Part shown: piece by piece, positions 1 through 11,355 of the stretch
How the letters are laid out: the number at the start of each line of letters is the position of its first letter
How positions within the stretch are numbered: the stretch's first letter is position 1
Translations under genes and position numbers: made by a program
The notes under the pieces: generated by a model
What the model saw: the letters and a program-made list of their open reading frames with translations, nothing else
Databases searched by the model: none
What the model was told of the DNA's origin: nothing
Source: Clavelina lepadiformis
Lineage: Eukaryota > Chordata > Ascidiacea > Aplousobranchia > Clavelinidae
NCBI RefSeq assembly: GCF_947623445.1
Contig: NC_135244.1
Span: 3,534,001-3,598,000, forward strand
Direction of reading: 5' to 3'
Length of the DNA stretch: 64,000 bases

Positions 1-159
1 TTTTCGGAAATCGTACGACGTTTGGTTGGAGAGAGAAGTGTATTATGCCAAAACAGACTGGGACCAACTATTGAAGATTCCATGCGTGCAATGAGCAACT
101 TTTTGGTGTACATATTTCGAAAAAGAATTCGGTGTCTGAACATGCTACCACTGCTGTGA
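1..159 (+). CDS. Last exon (partial) of array unit 0, product unknown
   Basis: The window opens inside a copy of the short last exon that ends each repeat unit (other copies at 5304, 12241 and 17698). The frame that follows from phase-0 splicing is open from base 1 to TGA at 157-159, about 52 codons, containing SEIVRRLVGERSVL and ending NMLPLL. A second frame, offset by one base, is open to an earlier TGA at 110-112 (ends KIPCVQ). Both frames are open, so the coding frame is not settled. The preceding exons lie outside the window. No family recognised. Confidence 0.4.
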   Translation, partial: FSEIVRRLVGERSVLCQNRLGPTIEDSMRAMSNFLVYIFRKRIRCLNMLPLL

Positions 160-830
160 TTAAAAGAAAAATTTATTTGGAGCTTTACGTGACGTGTCTG
201 TATATTTAGAAGCTTATTTGATATATTCGGTTCTTTGCTTGCCGGTCTATCTTGAGTTATTCAATCTTCGAGTTTTACATAAGGCTACTTCTGTCGTGTT
301 CCGCTTTAGTGGTGCTGCTTATTTTAATTATTCTACTTGTAAATATTCTTGTGTTGAGCACAGCAAGAAAAATTTCTAATTTTTAAAGTGCTTCTATATT
401 TAAAATATCCTATTCCAGTTGTACAGAAATAAACGCATCGTACGTATTAGAGATATAAGCGCGTTTTGAAAGTTTGCCTTTGAATTATAAAGCATGCCTA
501 GGAGCTAGGAATATCTCAAACTGAAGCGTGACTATAATTACATATCTCAAATTTCAATCAGTTCTACAGAGGCCCAAACAGATTTTTGGCCTAAATGCCT
601 CGTTTATCTTCATTTGTGCCGACTATGAACAATATTCTGTATCTGACTCGACAATTTTAAACTGCTATGGTGTAATTTCCACGTTAAATACAACACTAAC
701 CGGGCAACCAAATTGAGTAAGGTACCAGTCAACAATGCTGCACAGCTATGCCAACCAAACTGTTAGGAATATGAGCGTGAGTAGTTAAGTACATATCACC
801 AATGAAGTAGATGGCAAAGGTTTTTCTCAG
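160..830. other. Inter-unit spacer, unit 0 to unit 1
   Basis: No convincing coding sequence. Up to about 470 this stretch resembles the sequence after the last exon of unit 3 (17,836-18,020). From about 720 it resembles the start of the minisatellite-bearing block of units 2 and 3 (6,270 and 13,190). It lacks the 750-bp promoter-bearing block that precedes units 2 and 3. ORFs of 61-62 codons here look like chance. Confidence 0.6.
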
Positions 831-955
831 ACTTGCCACTAGTAATGCTAGGTACTTCTTAAACGTGCCACAAGTAACGCTAGGTATTTCTGCAACATGC
901 CACTAGAAACGCTAGGTATTTCTGAGACATACCACGGATAACGTCAGGAGCATAT
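831..955. repeat. 32-bp minisatellite, unit 1
   Basis: About four diverged copies of a 32-bp motif containing TGCCACTAGTAACGCTAGG. The same array has about ten copies in unit 2 and eight in unit 3. It is absent from the KCMF1 copy, whose homology begins just beyond this point. Confidence 0.85.
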
Positions 956-1662
956 CGCGAGGCAGTTGGTAGGTTATCACCAATATCACTCATGTTGTAC
1001 ATTTCCTATCAACTTACTTATTTCATTTACATCTAATATTGATATATCAAGAGTCACTTTTCATCACAGTATTGAGTAAAATCACAATTCAACGCTTGTT
1101 ACCTGATGAGGTCGTATCGTCACTCAACATATTCAAACGAAATTGAACAACGAGACCAATTGCAGGAATAAAGAGCACACACAATGCACATCCCGCCGTT
1201 GCACCGTGTAGATTACAGTTTAATCTGAAGAAAGTGGGCAGAAAATCAAGCAGAGTCGACCAAACAATGCAAACGTGCCAATTAATTAGACTGCATTGCT
1301 TGATTTGTTTTTATATAGGCCGGTAATTCTTCGGTTTTGATATCACGCCAATCGGGATTGTCTGTTGCCTTTGTCTTGGGATTAAGTCTGTCCAGTTCGA
1401 GATAATATAATAGCGAGGACGTTTATCTTCTATTGAGGTTTGAACTGCCTTTGATTAAAAATACCAAAGTCGAAAAGAGTTTAACAATAACATGGCGATA
1501 ACATCAGTTCAATTCCCTGGAGATTCTTGGGACACTCCAAGTTCCTCACTCACCCAAGCTGACAAGGATTATGATATCGAAATTTAAAAAGGCGCTTCTT
1601 ATTTCTTACCAATAAAAAAAACTAACAAGTCTCACTTAAATCTGAAAATTCTTTTTCTTTAG

Positions 1663-1799
1663 AATTGCTCTCGCAACTCAGCGGTGTTCGTCGAAGCGCC
1701 CAGCAATTGCAGCAGAACGTCACAACTGCCTCTCAGTTGCAGGAACTACAGACTCAGTTGCAGTTAGAAAGACAGCGTGCGGCCGATATAAGACAGCAG
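1663..1799 (+). CDS. Duplicate of KCMF1 exon 6
   Basis: A 137-bp exon flanked by a TTTCTTTAG acceptor and a CAG/GTATTG donor. Its sequence matches KCMF1 exon 6 (28,671-28,807) base for base as far as I can read. It encodes the same Gln-rich stretch (LLSQLSGVRRSAQQLQQ ... QLERQRAADIRQQ). Entry is in phase 1 and exit in phase 0, as in KCMF1. No copies of KCMF1 exons 1-5 precede it, so here it must join another first exon or be unused. Its preservation implies a very recent duplication, gene conversion or selection. Confidence 0.6.
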
Positions 1800-2093
1800 G
1801 TATTGCATTTGAATTTTGACACTTCAGATCATTTTTATCCGCACGTACTGTGTTGTCTGTCTAGTAAAGTTCTAATTATAATCATCTAAATTGTCAGTCT
1901 GTTTAGATTTTGATAGATATTATCATAAAGATAAGCGTTACCGCGTTAACATATTTCCTAGCTGTCTATGTAATATATATCAGTATGTCAGGTAAGCAAA
2001 TCCTGTGACACATTGAACAACTACTTAAACCTGTTCAATATTTGTTGTATATGTGCTAATTGTAATACGTAGTTTGTTATACAGTACACTCAG

Positions 2094-2183
2094 CTTATTA
2101 TGGCCACCTTGGTACCAGACCGTTTTGGTCATAATATCCGAGGTATGTTAGTGGCCGAAAGTCGCTTTGAGCGCTTGTCACAG
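2094..2183 (+). CDS. Short exon (SRFERL motif), unit 1
   Basis: A 90-bp exon with phase 0 at both ends, between a TACACTCAG acceptor and a CAG/GTAAAT donor. It encodes 30 residues starting LIMATLVPDRFG and ending ESRFERLSQ. The copy in KCMF1 intron 6 (29,093-29,182) is nearly identical. Units 2 and 3 keep only a 41-bp version with a different acceptor. Because it is symmetric it can be spliced in or out without changing frame. It also contains a usable ATG at 2100. Function unknown. Confidence 0.5.
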
Positions 2184-2652
2184 GTAAATACGTTACAGTT
2201 TACGTTTGGTTCGATTGACGTAAACAGTGTTCTGCCATTGTACGTATCTCTTTCTCCGACAATTTTGAGCTCAGGATTATGTCATATTCGTCGTTTTTTT
2301 ATCATAACACACTACAATGAAACCCTTCTTGATAAGATGGATACAAGGTGAGAAGTCTGATTTAACAGAGGTGCGATATCCCTCCAGGATTAGCAGCTGT
2401 CAATCAAGCGTTTAAACAAAAGCAGTTCGCCAAGCGAAAGACTGTAAATAGCTATACCAGTTGCATCTTTTGTGCCTGTTTGTTTGTTTGGTGCAATGAG
2501 ATGTGTTGCACAAACTTAAAGAAGAAAAGGTAGAGCTACATAAAGTAAAGCCGTTTGACACACTGTCTCTTTTCATAGTTGCATTTTGACGAGGCGTTGA
2601 CAAAAAGTGCTTGTTCAGTTTTGATTGATTAAGCGACGAGTCATATACCGCT

Positions 2653-3168
2653 ATGTGGAGCAAGTATTTAAATAGACAAGAAGAAAAAGCTTCCCCCCAT
2701 CTCGGTGATGAAAAGTCCGAGGAAGCTAAGTGGGTTCCCTTCAAGCCTAGAAAAGATAGTTCTCCGGAGAAAATTCCTCCTACCGAGGACGTCAGCAAAA
2801 CTGAGAAGGAATCGCACGAACAAGAGTTGGAGACCATAGATATTGTAATACTAAACTGGCATGAACCAGATGAAGTGCCTAAGGCTGCTACCCCAACAAA
2901 AGATGACAGTGATTTAACGTACAGTCTGAAACACGATGAACAATCTCCAGTCCCTTCTGACCAGCAAAAAGAGTCGAGCCCAAAATTTCAGGAAATGGCA
3001 GAAAAACTTTCACCAAAAATACCTGGCGGAAGGGAACCAGCAACGTTAATTCCAGCCAAGGCCAGTTTGGATTATTTTGCAGATGCGGTAAAACTAGAAG
3101 TTGAGTCTCTCAAACGGAAGTTTCGTGCTATGTTTAGCATTGATGTGTTAAATGATGACGAATCTGAG
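2653..3168 (+). CDS. Long acidic exon, copy 1 (a-type, unit 1)
   Basis: 516 bp from ATG to the donor (TCT GAG/GTAAGT). It encodes 172 residues rich in Glu, Lys, Ser and Pro, starting MWSKYLNRQEEK, with a central TIDIVILNWHEPDEV and a C-terminal KLEVESLKRKF segment that could form a short helix. No signal peptide, membrane segment or known domain is visible. It carries several SP/TP sites. The start could be the ATG, or an acceptor at GAGCAAG just after it (phase 0). An in-frame TGA lies upstream where unit 3 and the KCMF1 copy have a Trp codon. The donor leaves phase 0, matching the next copy. Confidence 0.6.
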
Positions 3169-3902
3169 GTAAGTGGTATAAGTTCCTTCAAGCTCTGCGC
3201 AGTGTAACTGCATGGAAAATTGTTTCGTTCAATTTAAAATTGTTTTTCTGGTTTTTGTTTTTCTGTTTTTCTTGATAGCTTTGTGGCTTTGCGAAACTGT
3301 GCTTGTATATTTCCATAAAAAAGAAAAACAACCTGCGGAGTAAAATACCTTTGAGCTATCATGGTTCAAACTTACTTGCGTTTCAACTTTTAACACGCCG
3401 CTTCGTTCCACATTTAGACCAGTTAGTACTTTGGCTGTGTTTTCGTCACTAAAAAAGTAGCCGCCCTGAAAATTATTACAAATCGAAAAGTGTGTGGGTA
3501 AGTGTTTTTTTTTGTGAAATCAATTATTTGACTGTCAGAAAACAGTTGAAGTTTTTTGGAATGGTCCAATATTAACTTTAAATCACAAATACCCAAAAAA
3601 TGATTTCGTATGTTAAGAAAGCCAAAAATATTTTGAAACTAAACATCCTTATGTATAGAAAATATGTGTGAAAAGAACGTTGTTTGGTTGTAAACCTGAA
3701 TTTGCCGTGATAAAGTAAACAGATCTGATATTTTGTTACTCCTAAGCTGCAAACAGAAATACTCTACAGTAGTAAGGCAGTAAGTAAGACTCCACAGTAG
3801 GAGCCCACAGGTTGAGATATTAACAACTTCATTCTGCGCACATTTTCTCTATTTTATACATTTATATATACATTTTTCTACGTATACATTTTTCTACATT
3901 TT

Positions 3903-4421
3903 ATGTGGAGCAAGTATTTACAAAGGCAAGAAGAAAAAGCTTCCCCCCCTCTCGCTGATGAAAAGTCCGAGGAAGCTAAGTGGGTTCCCTCCAAGCCTAG
4001 AAAAGATAGCTCTCCGGAGAAGATTCCTCCTACCGAGGATGTCAGCAAAACTGAGAAGGACTCGCACGAACAAGGGTTGGAGACCATAGATATTGTAATA
4101 CTAAACTGGCATGAACCAGATGAAGTTTCTAAGGCTGCTACCCCAACAAAAGATGACAGTGATTTAACGTACAGCCTGAAACACGATGAACAATCTCCAG
4201 TCCCTTTTGACCAGCAAAAAGAGTCGAGCCCAAAATTACAAGAAATGGTCGAAAACCTTTCACCAAAGATACCTGGCGGAAGGGAATCAGCAACATCAAC
4301 TCCAGCCAAGGCCAATTTGGATAATTCTGCCGATGCGGTAAAGCTAGAAGTTGAGTCGTTTAAACGGAAGTTTCGTGCTATGTTTAGTAGCATTGATGTG
4401 TTAAATGATGACGAATCTGAG
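3903..4421 (+). CDS. Long acidic exon, copy 2 (b-type, unit 1)
   Basis: 519 bp, 173 codons, starting MWSKYLQRQEEK and ending in the same GAG/GTAAGT donor. The b-type differs from the a-type upstream: ATG is directly preceded by a pyrimidine-rich tract (TTTTTCTACATTTT), so an acceptor at GCAAG/TAT (phase 0) is plausible. It carries one extra Ser codon in the FSSIDVL segment compared with a-type copies. Unknown family. It lies 1,250 bp after copy 1, with homologous intron sequence between. Confidence 0.6.
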
Positions 4422-5303
4422 GTAAGTGGTATAAGTTCCTTCAAGCTCTGCGCAGTGTAACTGCATGGAAAATTGTTTCCTTCAATTTGAAAGTGTTTTT
4501 CTGGTAAAATCCAAAATGTTAATCCTTTAAAAGCTGGTGAAATACTTTACGGAGAATAAGGAAGCTTGATAGTTCCGTGGCCTTGCGAAGCTGTGCGTGC
4601 ATATTTCTGTAAAAATGAAAAACAAGCCTGCTGCCTAGAATAACTTTGGGTTATTATTAAAAGTAGTGAGACAGTTTAAATCAGTTATTAGTTTGATTGT
4701 GTTTTCTGCACTTAAAAGTAGCTGTCCTGAAGATTATTACAAATCGAAAAGTGTGTGGGTGAGTATTTTTTCTTTTTGAAATCAATTAACTGACCGTCAG
4801 AAAACAGTTGAAGTTTTTCGACAGATTCAATACTAACTTTAAATCACAAACAACCAAAAAATGGTTTCGTATGTTAAGAAACGAAAAAAGTTTGAAACTA
4901 AGTATTCTCATGTAGAAAACAGCTGGTGTGAAAAAATTGTTGTTCGGTTGGGAACCTAAATTTGCCTTCATAAATATTTGCTACTGCTTGGGCATAAATA
5001 CTTGTAGTAAACAGATTTGACATTTTGTTACTCCGAAGCTGTAAACAGTAAGACTCCTCAGGTTGAAAAAAACGAAAATTTAGCATTTTTTCAATCAAAA
5101 TCAACGAAAGTCGATATAATTGAAACGTTGACAAACTTTTAATATATGAAACACGCAAGTTTTATACATTACATCATTTACATCACATTTAGTTGACAAA
5201 TTAACAATTTCAGCAACCCTGTCAGCGTACATTTTCTCGGCTAATGTATCATTCTTAATGGTGTTGTTTCATAAATTCTCCACTAACTTGTGGTGTTGTT
5301 TAG

Positions 5304-5415
5304 GATTGAACCTCCATTGGAATTTCGGAAATCGTACGACGTTTGGTTGGAGAGAGAAGTGTATTATGCCAAAACAGACTGGGACCAACTATTGAAGATT
5401 CCATGCGTGCAATGA
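5304..5415 (+). CDS. Last exon, unit 1 (ambiguous frame)
   Basis: Acceptor TTGTTTAG at 5303. Read in phase 0, as the preceding exon demands, the second codon is TGA, so the product would end one residue into this exon. Unit 3 has CGA at that codon. One base over, an open frame runs to TGA at 5413-5415 and ends LLKIPCVQ. Splicing into that frame would need a phase-2 donor that I cannot find. The exon may therefore supply only a stop codon in this unit. Confidence 0.4.
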
Positions 5416-5864
5416 TCAACTTTTTAATGGACATATTTCGAAAAAGAATTCGGTGTCCGAACATGCTGCCACTGCTGTAATTAAAATTAAAATTATTTGG
5501 AACTTTACGTGACGTGTCTGTATATTTAGAAGCTTATTTGAAATTATGACAAATTAAATTTCGTTGTTGCATTACTTGTGTGAAGTATTACACAACAAAC
5601 ACTTCTGTCATAATGACCGCGTACACTGGCGGAAATTGTTACAACATGAGCGAGGACGATTGATGGTTGATAACTTGCTTTGACTCGATGGTATGAGTTC
5701 TCATTCCTCAAAATGCGTGATTATGCTGTTAGTTACTTAATGCTGTCTGTACAAATGACTAAATTAAAAAGTTCCATTTTATTTATTATCAGACACAAAG
5801 GCTTTCACCTTTGGACAAAACTTACTGAATGTTACATTGCGCAGTAGTAACCAGTGAAATCGAT

Positions 5865-5948
5865 CACGTGAAAAAAAGGCTGAATGCCAGCAACACAAGA
5901 GTATATATAGAGCACACCAGTTCAAGCGAAGTAATTTATCTGACGTCA
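5865..5948 (+). promoter_or_regulatory. Candidate TATA promoter, unit 2
   Basis: CACGTG E-box at 5865-5870, a TATATATAG TATA box at 5902-5910 and a CRE palindrome TGACGTCA at 5941-5948. The expected start site is near 5,930. The same TATA box and CRE, at the same spacing, recur before unit 3 (12,850-12,896). Units 1 and the KCMF1 copy lack this block. The first exon it would drive is not clear; a GTAACA donor near 5,975 is possible. Confidence 0.4.
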
Positions 5949-6347
5949 TTGCGCAGTCTTAACAATTGAGTAGGAAAAGTAACAACTTATGACTCGTGAC
6001 GTAATCGTCACATAAAGGACATCGTCACATAAAGGACATTTCTCTCCTTTATTAGAGAGAAGCTTGCGTGAAAATGAAATTGAAAGGCAAGCTGAATTCG
6101 ACAAAATTATTTCTGTGGTTATAATATTCATCACAGTCATTAAAATAAAAATTTAGTACAGTACAATGACAGAGCTTGGCAAATATAACAAATATCGATA
6201 CACCATTTCACTCGATATACAAAACATAAGGCATAAGCTTACAGAAGTGTCGCATTCTCTTGCGTGTCGGCTGCACGGCTATGCCAACCAAAATGTTAGG
6301 AATGAGAGGTGAGTGGTTGAGTACATATCACCGATGAAGAAGATGAC

Positions 6348-6680
6348 GAAGGTATTTCTCAGACTTGCCACTATAGTAATGCAAGGTTTTTCTGAGACAT
6401 GCCACTAGTAACGCTAGGTACTTCTGAGACATGCCATTAGTAACGCTAGGTACTTCTGAGACGTGCCACTAGAAACGTTAAGTATTTCTGAGACATGCCA
6501 CTAGTAATGCTAGGTACTTCTTAAACGTGCCACTAGTAACGTTAAGTATTTCTGAGACATGCCACTAGTAACGCTAGGTATTTCTGAGACGTGCCACTAG
6601 AAACGTTAAATACTTATGAGACGTGCCACTAGTAATGCTTGGTACATCTGAGACATGTCACGGATAACTTCAGGAACATG
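6348..6680. repeat. 32-bp minisatellite, unit 2
   Basis: About ten tandem copies of the 32-bp motif, alternating variants ending in CTAGGTAC and TTAAGTAT. This is the largest of the three arrays. Confidence 0.9.
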
Positions 6681-7384
6681 TCGCGAGGCAGTTGGTAGGT
6701 TATCACTGCTGTTGTACATTTCTTATCAACTTACTTATTTCATTTACATATAACATTAATATATCAGGAGTCTCTTTTCATCACAGTATTGAGTAAAATC
6801 ACTATTCAACACTTGTTACCTCATAAGATCGTATCGTCACTCAAAATATTCAAACGAAATTGAACAATGAGACAATTGTAGGGATAAAGAGCACACACAT
6901 GACACAATGCACATCCCGCCGTTGCACCGCGTAGATTAGAGTTTAATCTAAAGAAAATAGGCAGAAAATCAAGCAGAGTCGTACTAAATGTGCCAATTAA
7001 TTAGACTGCATTGCTTGGTTTGTCTTTATAGGCCGATAATAATTGTTCGGTTTTGATATCACGGTAATCGGGATTGTCTGTTGCCTTTGTCTTGGGATTA
7101 AGTCGATCCAGGTGTAGATAATATAATAGCAAGGACGTTTTTCTCGTATTGAGGTTTGCGCTGCCTTCAATTAAAAATGCCAAAGTCGAAAAAGAGTGGG
7201 ACGATAACATGGCGATAACAGCAGGTCAATTTCCCGGAGATTGTTGCGACATTTCAAATTCCTCCTTCACCCACACCCACCCAAGTTAACAAAGATTATA
7301 ATAAAATTCAAAAAATGCTTCTTATTTCTTACCAATAATAAAACTAATAATTCTCACTTAAATCTGAAAATTCTTTTTCTGTAG

Positions 7385-7482
7385 AATTGCTTTCCCAACT
7401 CAGTGGTGTTCGTCGAAGCGCCCAGCAATTGCAGCAGAACGTAACAACTGTCTATGTAATATACAGTATACCAGTATGTCAG
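7385..7482 (+). CDS. Fused exon: 5' half of KCMF1 exon 6 plus former intron, unit 2
   Basis: The first half of the exon-6 copy is kept (acceptor CTGTAG; encodes LLSQLSGVRRSAQQLQQNVTT). After ACAACTG the sequence jumps to what is intron in unit 1 (the TGTCTATGTAAT of position 1963). A deletion of roughly 230 bp, with CTG at the join, removed the old donor. A ready-made CAG/GTAAGC becomes the new donor and adds a short tail ending IPVCQ. Exit is phase 0, which does not match the phase-1 entry of the next small exon, so this unit may be frameshifted. Confidence 0.45.
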
Positions 7483-7740
7483 GTAAGCAAATCCTGCCGG
7501 TGATAAAATCTACTTTTTTGTTCAACTTAGTATGAAGTTTTTTATCCTATGACACGTTGAACAACTACTTAAACCTGTTCAATATTTGTTGCATGTATGC
7601 TAATTGTAATATGTAGTTTGTTATAACTCCTTCGTGGTAAAACAATGTACTCGGCTACTGGTATATATGCTCCACATTAAATGATATGAAAATTCTGATT
7701 TTGATACGATGATGACGTATTTTTGTAACTGTTTTTCAAG

Positions 7741-7781
7741 GTATGTCAGTGTTTGAAATTCGCTTTGAGCGCTTGTTACAG
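7741..7781 (+). CDS. Shortened SRFERL-type exon, unit 2
   Basis: 41 bp between a TTTTTCAAG acceptor and a CAG/GTAAAT donor. With phase-1 entry it encodes MSVFEIRFERLLQ, homologous to the end of the 90-bp exon of unit 1. The fused exon upstream in this unit exits in phase 0, so the natural frame is broken unless another donor is used. Confidence 0.35.
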
Positions 7782-8256
7782 GTAAATACTTTACAGTTTA
7801 CAGTTTACGTTTGGTTCAATTGACGTAAACAGTGTTCTGCCATTGTACATATCTCTTTCTCCGACAATTTTGAGCTCAGGACTATGTCACATTCGTCATT
7901 TGTTATCGTAACTCACTAAAATGAAACCTTGCTTGATAAAATTGATGCAAGGTGAGAAGTCTGATTTAACAGAGGTGCGATATCCCGCAAGGATTAGCAG
8001 CTGTCAATCAAGCGTTTAAACAAAAGCATTTCGCAAAGCGAAAGACTGTAAATAGCTATACCAGTTGCATCTTTTGTGCATGTTTGCTAGTTTGGTGCAA
8101 TGAGATGTGTTGCACAAACTTAAACAAGAAAAGGTAAAGCTACATAAAGTAAAGCCATTTGACACACTGTCTCTTTTCATAGTTGCTCTCTGTCGAGGCG
8201 TTGACAACAATTCCTTGTTCAGTTTTGATTGATTAAGCGACGAGTCATATACCGCT

Positions 8257-8772
8257 ATGTGGAGCAAGTATTTAAATAGACAAGAAGAAAAAGCTTCCCC
8301 CCATCTCGGTGATGAAAAGTCCGAGGAAGCTAAGTGGGTTCCCTTCAAGCCTGGAAGAGATAGTTCTCAGGAGAAGATTCGTCCTACCGAGGACGTCAGC
8401 AAAACTGAGAAGGAATCGCACGAACAAGAGTTGGAGACCATAGATATTGTAATACTAAACTGGCATGAACCAGATGAAGTGCCTAAGGCTGCTACCCCAA
8501 CAAAAGATGACATTGATTTCACGTACAGCCTGAAACACGATGAACAATCTCCAGTCCCTTTTGACCAGCAAAAAGAGTCGAGCCCAAAATTTCAAGAAAT
8601 GGCCGAAAACCTTTCACCAAAGATACCTGGCGGAACGGAACCAGCAACGTCAATTCCAGCCAAGGACAGTTTGGATTATTTTGCAGATGCGGTAAAGCTA
8701 GAAGTTGAGTCTCTCAAACGGAAGTTTCGTGCTATGTTTGGCATTGATGTGTTAAATGATGACGAATCTGAG
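8257..8772 (+). CDS. Long acidic exon, copy 3 (a-type, unit 2)
   Basis: 516 bp, 172 codons, starting MWSKYLNRQEEK. It is an a-type copy with unit-specific changes in its second half (DDIDFTYSL, GGTEPATS, AKDSLDYF). As in unit 1, an in-frame TGA lies upstream in place of a Trp codon. The donor is GAG/GTAAGT, phase 0. Confidence 0.6.
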
Positions 8773-9546
8773 GTAAGTGGTATAAGTTCCTTCAAGCTCT
8801 GCGCAGTGTAACTGCATGGAAAATTGTTTCCTTCAATTTGAGAGTGTTTTTCTGGTAAAATCAAAAATGTTAACCCTTTAAAAGCTGGTCAAATACTTTA
8901 CGGAAAATAAGGAAACTTGATAGCTTTGTGGCCTTGCGAAACTGTGCTTGTATATTTCCATAAAAAAGAAAAACAACCTGCCCACTAAAATAACTTTGAG
9001 TTATCATGGTTCAAACTTACTTGCGTTTCAACTTTTAACACGCCGCTTCGTTCCAAATTTAGACCAGTTAGTACTTTGGTTGTGTTTTCGTCACTAAAAA
9101 AGTAGCCGTCCTGAAAATTATTACAAATCGAAAATTGGGTGGGTAAATGTTTTTTTTGTGAAATCAATTATTTGACTGTCAGAAAACAGTTGAAGTTTTT
9201 TGGAATGGTCCAATATTAACTTTAAATCACAAATACCCAAAAAATGATTTCGTATGTTAAGAAAGCCAAAAATATTTTGAAACTAAACATCCTTATGTAT
9301 AGAAAATATGTGTGAAAAGAACGTTGTTTGGTTGTAAACCTGAATTTGCCGTGATAAAGTAAACAGATCTGATATTTTGTTACTCCTAAGCTGCAAACAG
9401 AAATACTCTACAGTAGTAAGGCAGTAAGTAAGACTCCACAGTAGGAGCCCACAGGTTGAGAAATTAACAATTTCATTCTGCGTACATTTTCTCTATTTTA
9501 TACATTTATATATACATTTTTCTACGTATACATTTTTTTACATTTT

Positions 9547-10062
9547 ATGTGGAGCAAGTATTTACAAAGGCAAGAAGAAAAAGCTTCCTCCCCTTTCGCT
9601 GATGAAAAGTCCGAGGAAGCTAAGTGGGTTCCCTGCAAGCCTAGAAAAGATAGCTCTCCGGAGAAGATTCCTCCTACCGAGGATGTCAGCAAAACTGAGA
9701 AGGACTCGCACGAACAAGGGTTGGAGACCATAGATATTGTAATACTAAACTGGCATGAACCAGATGAAGTGCCTAAGGCTGCTACCCCAACAAAAGATGA
9801 CATTGATTTCACGTACAGCCTGAAACACGATGAACAATCTCCAGTCCCTTTTGACCAGCAAAAAGAGTCGAGCCCAAAATTTCAAGAAATGGCCGAAAAC
9901 TTTTCACCAAAGATACCTGGCGGAACGGAACCAGCAACGTCAATTCCAGCCAAGGACAGTTTGGATTATTTTGCAGATGCGGTAAAGCTAGAAGTTGAGT
10001 CTCTCAAACGGAAGTTTCGTGCTATGTTTAGCATTGATGTGTTAAATGATGACGAATCTGAG
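9547..10062 (+). CDS. Long acidic exon, copy 4 (b/a hybrid, unit 2)
   Basis: 516 bp, 172 codons. The first part (MWSKYLQRQ, ASSPFADEK, VPCKPRK, EKDSHEQGL) matches b-type copy 5. The second part (DDIDFTYSL, GGTEPATS, AKDSLDYF) matches a-type copy 3. The switch lies between about 9,720 and 9,768. This is the product expected from unequal crossing-over between an a-type and a b-type exon, and it explains the 1,290-bp period of the flanking intron, which is repeated almost without change. Confidence 0.65.
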
Positions 10063-10836
10063 GTAAGTGGTATAAGTTCCTTCAAGCTCTGCGCAGTGTA
10101 ACTGCATGGAAAATTGTTTCCTTCAATTTGAGAGTGTTTTTCTGGTAAAATCAAAAATGTTAACCCTTTAAAAGCTGGTCAAATACTTTACGGAGAATAA
10201 GGAAACTTGATAGCTTTGTGGCCTTGCGAAACTGTGCTTGTATATTTCCATAAAAAAGAAAAACAACCTGCCCACTAAAATAACTTTGAGTTATCATGGT
10301 TCAAACTTACTTGCGTTTCAACTTTTAACACGCCGCTTCGTTCCAAATTTAGACCAGTTAGTACTTTGGTTGTGTTTTCGTCACTAAAAAAGTAGCCGTC
10401 CTGAAAATTATTACAAATCGAAAATTGGGTGGGTAAATGTTTTTTTTGTGAAATCAATTATTTGACTGTCAGAAAACAGTTGAAGTTTTTTGGAATGGTC
10501 CAATATTAACTTTAAATCACAAATACCCAAAAAATGATTTCGTATGTTAAGAAAGCCAAAAATATTTTGAAACTAAACATCCTTATGTATAGAAAATATG
10601 TGTGAAAAGAACGTTGTTTGGTTGTAAACCTGAATTTGCCGTGATAAAGTAAACAGATCTGATATTTTGTTACTCCTAAGCTGCAAACAGAAATACTCTA
10701 CAGTAGTAAGGCAGTAAGTAAGACTCCACAGTAGGAGCCCACAGGTTGAGAAATTAACAATTTCATTCTGCGTACATTTTCTCTATTTTATACATTTATA
10801 TATACATTTTTCTACGTATACATTTTTTTACATTTT

Positions 10837-11355
10837 ATGTGGAGCAAGTATTTACAAAGGCAAGAAGAAAAAGCTTCCTCCCCTTTCGCTGATGAAAAGT
10901 CCGAGGAAGCTAAGTGGGTTCCCTGCAAGCCTAGAAAAGATAGCTCTCCGGAGAAGATTCCTCCTACCGAGGATGTCAGCAAAACTGAGAAGGACTCGCA
11001 CGAACAAGGGTTGGAGACCATAGATATTGTAATACTAAACTGGCATGAACCAGATGAAGTTTCTAAGGCTGCTACCCCAACAAAAGATGACAGTGATTTA
11101 ACGTACAGCCTGAAACACGATGAACAATCTCCAGTCCCTTTTGACCAGCAAAAAGAGTCGAGCCCAAAATTACAAGAAATGGTCGAAAACCTTTCACCAA
11201 AGATACCTGGCGGAAGGGAATCAGCAACATCAACTCCAGCCAAGGCCAATTTGGATAATTCTGCCGATGCGGTAAAGCTAGAAGTTGAGTCGTTTAAACG
11301 GAAGTTTCGTGCTATGTTTAGTAGCATTGATGTGTTAAATGATGACGAATCTGAG
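10837..11355 (+). CDS. Long acidic exon, copy 5 (b-type, unit 2)
   Basis: 519 bp, 173 codons. The 5' half is the same as copy 4, and the 3' half matches b-type copy 2 of unit 1 (MVENLSPK, KANLDNSADA, FSSIDVL). The donor is GAG/GTAAGT, phase 0. It is followed by the same intron as copy 2 and then by the last exon at 12,241. Confidence 0.6.

Larger units (their letters stand above)
720..5520 (+). repeat. Segmental repeat unit 1
   Basis: First complete unit of the array. In order it holds a short minisatellite, an intact copy of KCMF1 exon 6, the short SRFERL exon, one a-type long exon, one b-type long exon and the last exon. From about 1000 to 2640 it is close to identical to the block inside KCMF1 (28,070-29,620), and the identity falls away just before the long exon. 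Units 2 and 3 share a deletion that this unit lacks, so unit 1 is nearest in structure to the KCMF1 copy. Confidence 0.85.

Noticed and set aside
3878..4444. 188-codon ORF on the - strand opposite a long exon (also at 10,812-11,378)
   Set aside because: It is the antisense shadow of the + strand exon: the + strand has the splice donor and in-frame indels, and the - frame is broken or shortened in the other copies.
6960..7210. - strand ORF containing LDRLNPKTKATDNPD, repeated before exon 6 in all four units
   Set aside because: The peptide core recurs, but 1-3 base indels and stops break the frame differently in each unit, as expected for intron sequence.
8676..10457. - strand ORFs of 60-62 codons repeated with the 1,290-bp period
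   Set aside because: They lie in intron and exon-antisense sequence and are repeated only because the DNA is duplicated.
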